NCBI GenBank assembly: GCA_964568355.1
Contig: CAZMRK010000556.1
Location: 1 to 9,353 of the forward strand
Direction of reading: 5' to 3'
DNA length: 9,353 nucleotides
Source: JAJPJX01 sp964568355
GTDB taxonomy: Bacteria > Acidobacteriota > Terriglobia > Bryobacterales > Bryobacteraceae
Shown: positions 5,527-9,353 of the stretch, piece by piece
How positions within the stretch are numbered: the first letter of the stretch is position 1
Layout: each line of letters opens with the position of its first letter
Made by a program: the position numbers and the translations under genes
The notes under the pieces: generated by a model
The model's database searches: none
The model's input: the letters and a program-made list of their open reading frames with translations, nothing else
Told to the model about the DNA's origin: nothing

Positions 5527-7520
5527 ATGTCCAAATGGCTTTTTTTCGCCACCATGTGCGTGGTGGGATGGCCTGCTCAGGCCCACAATCTGATGCCGGC
5601 TCCGGCAAAGATGACCCCTGGCTCAGGCAGGTTGCCTGTCGACGGATCTTTCCGGATCGGTTTTGAGAGCTATCAGGAACCCCGTCTGAAAAGCGCCGCC
5701 GCGCGTCTGCTGCGGCAGATCGTGCATCAGACCGGCATCCCCATCGCCGCTGATCTCCCCGGCGACGCTTCTTCGGCGGCTCTGCTCATTCACTGCGACC
5801 ACGCCGGAGCGGCGGTGCAGAATCTGAGAGAAGACGAATCGTACCGCTTGAGCGTCACCTCGCGCCAGGCCCGCCTCACGGCGGCGACGCCGCTGGGCGT
5901 GCTGCGCGGGCTGGCCACCTTTGCCCAACTGGTGGAGCCCGATGCCCAGGGCTTCGGAATCGCGGCGGTCGAAATCGAGGACAGTCCCCGCTTCCCGTGG
6001 CGCGGGCTGATGATCGATGTCGCGCGCCACTTCATTCCCCTTCCCGTGCTGAAGCGGCACCTGGACGGGATGGCCGCGGTAAAGCTGAATGTGTTTCACT
6101 GGCACCTGTCCGACGACCAGGGTTCCGCGTCGAGAGCCGGAAGTTTCCCAAACTTCACCAGATGGGTTCCGACGGCCGGTATTTCACCCAGGACCAGGTT
6201 CGCGAATTGCTGGCCTATGCCCGCGAGCGTGGCATCCGCGTGGTACCCGAGTTCGATATGCCCGGGCACACCTCGGCCTGGTTTCCGGGTTACCCGGAGC
6301 TGGCCAGCGGACCCGGACCGCATCAGATCGAGCGCCGCTGGGGCATCTTCGATCCCTGTATGGACCCCACCCGCGAGGAGGTATATCGTTTCCTCGATAC
6401 CTTCATCGGAGAAATGGCCGCGCTGTTTCCGGACGAGTATTTTCACATCGGAGGCGATGAGGTCAACGGCAAGCTGTGGAGCAGCATTCCGCGCTTTGCG
6501 GAGTTCAAGCAGAAGCACGGCATGAAGAGCAACGAGGATCTGCAGGCGTACTTCAGCCGCCGTGTGCAGGCCCTGGTGCAGAAGCACGGAAAAAAGACCA
6601 TCGGCTGGGATGAAATTCTGCACCCCGACCTTCCCAAAAGCATCGTCGTGCACTCCTGGAGAGGACAAAAGTCTCTGGCCGAAGCGGCCCGCATGGGGTT
6701 CAGCGGGATTCTCTCCAACGGTTACTATCTCGATCTTTCGCATCCGGCTGGGGAGCACTACCTGGTCGATCCGTTGGGAGACGCAGCGGCTGCCCTCACC
6801 CCGGAACAGAAGAAACTCGTTCTGGGGGGCGAGGCCTGCATGTGGATGGAGTACGCCACCGAGCGCAATGTGGACGACCGCATCTGGCCTCGCACCGCGG
6901 CGATTGCCGAGCGGCTCTGGTCGCCCCAGGAACTCCGGGATGTGCCCGACATGTATCGCCGGCTGGCCGTAGCCGGCCGGACTCTCGATTGGACGGGTGT
7001 GGATCACCAGTGGCAGTATGAGCAGGCCCTGCAACGGCTGGCGGGAGTGCATCCGGTGGAACCGGTGCGAGTGCTGGCCGAAGTCGTCGAGCCGATTAAG
7101 AACTATGGCCGCGGACAGGCCCGCTCCTACACCCAGCAGACTCCGCTCAACCGTCTGGTGGATACCGCGCTCCCATCGAGCGATCGTGCCCGTGAATTCT
7201 CCGATCTGATCGACCGGCTGCCTGCCAGTTCCGCCGAAGTCCGCCGCTGGATTTTGTTGTGGCGTGACAACGATGCCCGGCTGCGGCCGTGGTTTGCCGG
7301 CTCGGCTCTGTTGGCGGAGGCGGCGCCGGTCTCGGCGAATCTGGCAGCGGTTGCCGCGGCCGCTTTGGAGGCGCTCGACTACCGTGAATCCGGCCAGCAT
7401 CCCACCGCCGAATGGCGTCAGGAAAAGCTGGCGCTGCTGGACCGTGCCGCCAGGCCTCAGGCGGAAGTGCTGCTCAGCGTGGTTCCGCCGGTGCGGAAGC
7501 TGATCGAATCCGTTCGATGA
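5527..7520 (+). pseudogene. GH20 beta-N-acetylhexosaminidase interrupted by one frameshift near 6123
   Basis: An intact protein would be a secreted exo-enzyme removing terminal N-acetylglucosamine or N-acetylgalactosamine, for example from chitin oligomers or murein fragments. Frame 1 (5527 onward) gives a signal peptide (to about AQA, residue 19), the GH20b-type N-terminal domain, RGLMIDVARHF at 159-169 and FHWHLSDDQG ending at residue 199. The expected continuation, FRVESRKFPKLHQ, is present but in the -1 frame from 6123 and runs to the stop at 7520. That half holds VVPEFDMPGH, the catalytic pair D311-E312 in HIGGDE, W361 in TIGWDE, and WPRTAAIAERLWS. Joined, the product is about 664 residues. 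Unshifted translation ends at 6525 without the catalytic acids. One missing T (GGTTTCC read as GGTTCC) explains everything: a sequencing error, a recent mutation or, less likely, programmed slippage. Confidence 0.88.
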
Positions 7521-7528
7521 CGATTTTT

Positions 7529-7563
7529 GGAAAGCTCCGGCCCGGAATTTGCCGGAGCTTTCC
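7529..7563 (+). terminator. Perfect 13-bp hairpin between GH20 and the PmoA-family gene
   Basis: GGAAAGCTCCGGC (7529-7541) and GCCGGAGCTTTCC (7551-7563) are exact reverse complements around a 9-nt loop. The hairpin starts 9 bases after the GH20 stop and ends 22 bases before the next ATG. It is strong but has no T run after it (GGATGTG), so it could be a factor-assisted terminator, an RNA stabiliser, or a leader structure of the PmoA-family mRNA. The structure itself is certain; its function is not. Confidence 0.55.
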
Positions 7564-7585
7564 GGATGTGATCTACTTTGGGCAT

Positions 7586-8557
7586 ATGAAATCGCTTCTA
7601 TGTGCACTCGCTCTCGGCTTGCCCCTGTGCGCCCAGGTGAAGGTCACCCCGCAGGGAAAAGAGAGCATTCAGGTGGAGATCGACGGAAAGCCATTTACGC
7701 AATTTTTTATCGGGCCCGATACCCAGAAGCCGTATCTTCACCCGTTGCGATCGGCTACGGGCAAAGTGGTCACCCGCGCCTATCCCATGGAGAATATTCC
7801 CGGGGAAAACCACGACCACCCGCACCATCGCGGGCTGTGGTTTACTCATGGCGCGGTGAACGGCTACGATTTCTGGGGCAACGAACCCGACCAGAAGGGT
7901 GCCGGGAAGGGCAAGGGCAAAGTGGTGCTGAAGACGATCGACAAAGTCAGCGGCGGCAGGAAATCCGGCCTGATTGCCGCCACGTTTGATTGGGTCGCCG
8001 ACGGCCAGGCGCTCCTCAGCGAGGAACGCCGGATGACCTTCTACGACGTGCCGAACATGCGGGTTTTTGATGTCGACATTATTCTCCATCCGGATACCGA
8101 AGTGACTTTCGGTGACACGAAGGAAGGGACCTTCGCCATCCGCCTGGCGGCCGAACTGGAAGAAGAGCAGCCGAAGAAAATCCCTGAGCCGAAGCGAACC
8201 GGCCGGATGGTGAATGCCGTCGGAAAACAGACGGAAAAGCAGGTTTGGGGGACCCGATCGGAATGGGTGGATTATTTCGGCTCCATCGGCGGCGAAAAGC
8301 TCGGCATTGCCATCCTCGACAACCCCGGGAACCCGCGCCATCCCACCTATTGGCACTCCCGTGCCTACGGTCTGTTTGCGGCAAATCCGTTCGGAGTCAG
8401 TGATTTTGAAAGGGATAAGTCCAAGAATGGCAACCTGACCATCCAGGTAGGACAGCCGCTCCGCTTCCGCTATCGCGTGATCATTCATCCCGGCAACTAC
8501 CAGTCGGCCAATATCGCCGAGATGTACAAAGACTACGAGGCGGGCAAGCGCCCGTAG
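7586..8557 (+). CDS. Secreted PmoA/DUF6807-family protein of unknown function
   Basis: The 323-residue protein starts with a short Sec signal peptide (MKSLLCALALG, cleavage near LCAQ at 16-17). It matches the family named 'PmoA' or DUF6807 in databases: YLHPLRSATGKVVTRAYPM, then the His-rich block around residues 75-88 (H76, H78, H80, H81, H88, with HHRGLWFTHGAVNGYDFW), and near the C-terminus HPTYWHSRAYGLFAANPFG. The name is misleading, since it is not a methane monooxygenase subunit. The clustered His residues could bind metal or sugar (inference). In Acidobacteriota, Planctomycetes and Bacteroidetes such proteins often sit beside sugar-degradation genes, as here. The ATG at 7586 is chosen because the signal peptide starts there; the frame is open further upstream without protein-like sequence. 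There is no Shine-Dalgarno. TCTACT at 7572-7577 could be a -10 for a leaderless mRNA. The last 25 bp overlap the convergent NadD-like gene. Confidence 0.9.
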   Translation: MKSLLCALALGLPLCAQVKVTPQGKESIQVEIDGKPFTQFFIGPDTQKPYLHPLRSATGKVVTRAYPMENIPGENHDHPHHRGLWFTHGAVNGYDFWGNEPDQKGAGKGKGKVVLKTIDKVSGGRKSGLIAATFDWVADGQALLSEERRMTFYDVPNMRVFDVDIILHPDTEVTFGDTKEGTFAIRLAAELEEEQPKKIPEPKRTGRMVNAVGKQTEKQVWGTRSEWVDYFGSIGGEKLGIAILDNPGNPRHPTYWHSRAYGLFAANPFGVSDFERDKSKNGNLTIQVGQPLRFRYRVIIHPGNYQSANIAEMYKDYEAGKRP

Positions 8558-9147
8558 ATCCGGCGCGCCAGCGGTACGACCTCTGGAGGCACCAGGTGCT
8601 CCCACGGTTCGCCTTCGGAGATCCGCCGGCGGACTTCGGTAGCTGAGATTTCCTCGCAGTCGACCTTCGGCGCGAGCGGGCGTATCCGGTGGCGCCAACC
8701 TTCCGGCACCGGGTAGTGTCCGCCCCTCGACGCTACCCGCAGTTCGAACTCCTCCAGCATCTGTCCGAACGCGTCTGCCGGCCCGTAGTCCCAGTGGACG
8801 ATGCGCTCGGCGGCGTCCCGTCCGCAGAGAAAGCCTAGCCGGGTGTTTGGGCCATACAGCGCCCGGCTTTCGCGGGCGATCTCGATAAAAAGCCCGCGAT
8901 CGCTTGCTCCGATCGAAAAACGCTTCTGCCCGCTCACCGCTGCCCGCAGCATTTCCAGCCGTTGGGTGAAATCAGCACCTTCGTAGGTTTTGTGGGGGAA
9001 AACACGCGGCAGCACGAACAGGACTTCCTCGAATTCCTGAAGGGCCGCAGTGGCCAAAGCTAAATGGGCAATTGTCGGGGGATTAAATGTTCCGGGAAAG
9101 ATTCCCAGGTGGGCAGTATCGGTGGAAGAACGTAGATACAGCTCCAT
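8533..9147 (-). CDS. NadD-like nucleotidyltransferase (probable nicotinate-nucleotide adenylyltransferase)
   Basis: This is a cytosolic alpha/beta-phosphodiesterase-fold enzyme that probably transfers AMP from ATP to nicotinate mononucleotide in NAD synthesis. The 204-residue length from the ATG at 9147 fits NadD. The N-terminal nucleotide-binding motif is GIFPGTFNPPTIAHLALA (15-32), where the family's (H/T)xGH reads T25-I-A-H28. The C-terminal motif EISATEVRRRI (166-176) corresponds to the ISSTxxR phosphate-binding loop. The frame is open back to 9249, but that extension would cross a terminator (9209-9238) and is not protein-like, so I reject it. No clear Shine-Dalgarno precedes 9147, and about 14 residues precede the usual NadD start. 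NadD, phosphopantetheine adenylyltransferase and other nucleotidyltransferases share the fold; the ISATEVR motif and length favour NadD, but Gly-to-Ala in the signature leaves the substrate open. Confidence 0.78.
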   Translation of the reverse strand: MELYLRSSTDTAHLGIFPGTFNPPTIAHLALATAALQEFEEVLFVLPRVFPHKTYEGADFTQRLEMLRAAVSGQKRFSIGASDRGLFIEIARESRALYGPNTRLGFLCGRDAAERIVHWDYGPADAFGQMLEEFELRVASRGGHYPVPEGWRHRIRPLAPKVDCEEISATEVRRRISEGEPWEHLVPPEVVPLARRIYGRLPAS

Positions 9148-9208
9148 CGCGGCTAGGAGCAAACGGGTGCGATGGGTTGTTTGACCCAGGGGGTGTTGGG
9201 AAAATACA

Positions 9209-9238
9209 CAAAAGGCGCGAGTTGCCCCGCGCCTTTTG
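9209..9238 (-). terminator. Intrinsic terminator of the DksA/TraR-like gene
   Basis: On the minus strand CAAAAGGCGCG pairs perfectly with CGCGCCTTTTG: 11 bp (9209-9219 with 9228-9238) around an 8-nt loop. The T run of the second arm is followed by GTGTATTTT. It starts 17 bases after the stop of the minus-strand gene at the right edge. An A run before the stem and a T run after it are the standard form. It insulates the NadD-like gene from its upstream neighbour. Confidence 0.82.
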
Positions 9239-9255
9239 AACCGCCGCAATTTTTC

Positions 9256-9353
9256 TTAAGCCGCATTGGCGAGCAATTCGTCCAGCGTTTCGCCGGATTC
9301 GAATTCATGCCGGTCCGCCGCCTCCTGGCAGCGAATGCAGAACGAAGCCCATG
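9256..9353 (-). CDS. C-terminus of a DksA/TraR-family zinc-finger protein (5' end outside window)
   Basis: The last 31 codons before TAA (9258-9256) read WASFCIRCQEAADRHEF, then ESGETLDELLANAA. The string CxxCQE after an aromatic-rich WASF is the second half of the four-Cys zinc finger of DksA/TraR proteins, which bind RNA polymerase through its secondary channel and alter promoter use. The first CxxC pair and the coiled-coil would lie beyond the window. The reading is supported by the terminator just downstream. The family call rests on a short stretch; another CxxC zinc-finger protein is possible. The 108 bp between this stop and the NadD-like start hold the terminator and otherwise nothing I recognise. 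Confidence 0.6.
   Translation of the reverse strand, partial: WASFCIRCQEAADRHEFESGETLDELLANAA

Noticed and set aside
5997..7520. GH20 C-terminal half as a separate gene starting at GTG 5997
   Set aside because: The codons between 5997 and 6122 in that frame do not encode GH20-like sequence, whereas the other frame does up to 6123. A frameshift in one gene explains both halves better.
6096..7607. 503-codon minus-strand frame opposite the GH20 gene
   Set aside because: It is antisense to the well-supported GH20 domain, with composition typical of a shadow frame.
7586..8557. PmoA as a particulate methane monooxygenase subunit
   Set aside because: The protein is soluble and secreted, with no membrane helices after the signal peptide, and matches the misnamed DUF6807 family.
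7598..8698. 366-codon minus-strand frame spanning the PmoA-family gene and part of the NadD-like gene
   Set aside because: It conflicts with two recognisable proteins and shows no motif.
9148..9249. N-terminal extension of the NadD-like protein to an upstream ATG at 9249
   Set aside because: The extension would be translated from a region containing the intrinsic terminator of the upstream gene, and its sequence is not protein-like. The ATG at 9147 places the nucleotide-binding motif near the N-terminus as expected.
1..9353. CRISPR array, tRNA or rRNA genes, integrase, toxin-antitoxin or phage-defence genes
   Set aside because: No regularly spaced direct repeats, RNA-gene signatures or relevant protein motifs were found on either strand by reading.

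Overview
The window is GC-rich and densely coding. It carries ordinary housekeeping genes next to secreted carbohydrate-active and peptide-active enzymes. My best guess for the source is a soil-type Acidobacteriota, possibly the Solibacter/Bryobacter group. This rests on gene content and style only: a DUF6807 'PmoA' protein, a GH20 hexosaminidase, many Sec signal peptides, and several genes without a Shine-Dalgarno sequence. No rRNA or other phylogenetic marker is present.

Layout from left to right. A short C-terminal fragment of an unrecognised + strand gene (to 131) is followed 5 bp later by a secreted M28 zinc peptidase (137-1705). The gap after it (1706-1860) holds an 82-bp element bounded by perfect 18-bp inverted arms. 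Next come a small zinc-ribbon membrane protein (1861-2334), a class II DAHP synthase, the first enzyme of the shikimate pathway (2379-3722), and an MscL mechanosensitive channel whose C-terminus is a zinc ribbon (3792-4193). A secreted SGNH/GDSL hydrolase lies on the - strand (4234-5490). It is divergent, across only 36 bp, from a GH20 beta-N-acetylhexosaminidase (5527-7520) that carries a single frameshift near 6123. A perfect 13-bp hairpin separates GH20 from a secreted DUF6807/PmoA-family protein (7586-8557). The 3' end of that gene overlaps the 3' end of a convergent NadD-like nucleotidyltransferase (8533-9147, -). A clear intrinsic terminator (9209-9238, -) and the C-terminus of a DksA/TraR-type zinc-finger protein (9256 to the edge, -) close the window.

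The GDSL, GH20 and PmoA-family genes are all exported and sit together, so they plausibly work on an extracellular amino-sugar or acylated glycan. MscL, DAHP synthase and the NadD-like enzyme are unrelated housekeeping functions.

I see no CRISPR array, tRNA, rRNA, integrase, complete insertion sequence or recognisable defence system. I do not think the window holds a complete new multi-gene system. The points most worth following are the GH20 frameshift, the 82-bp inverted-repeat element, the zinc-ribbon MscL, and the divergent promoter pair whose -10 boxes appear to overlap.
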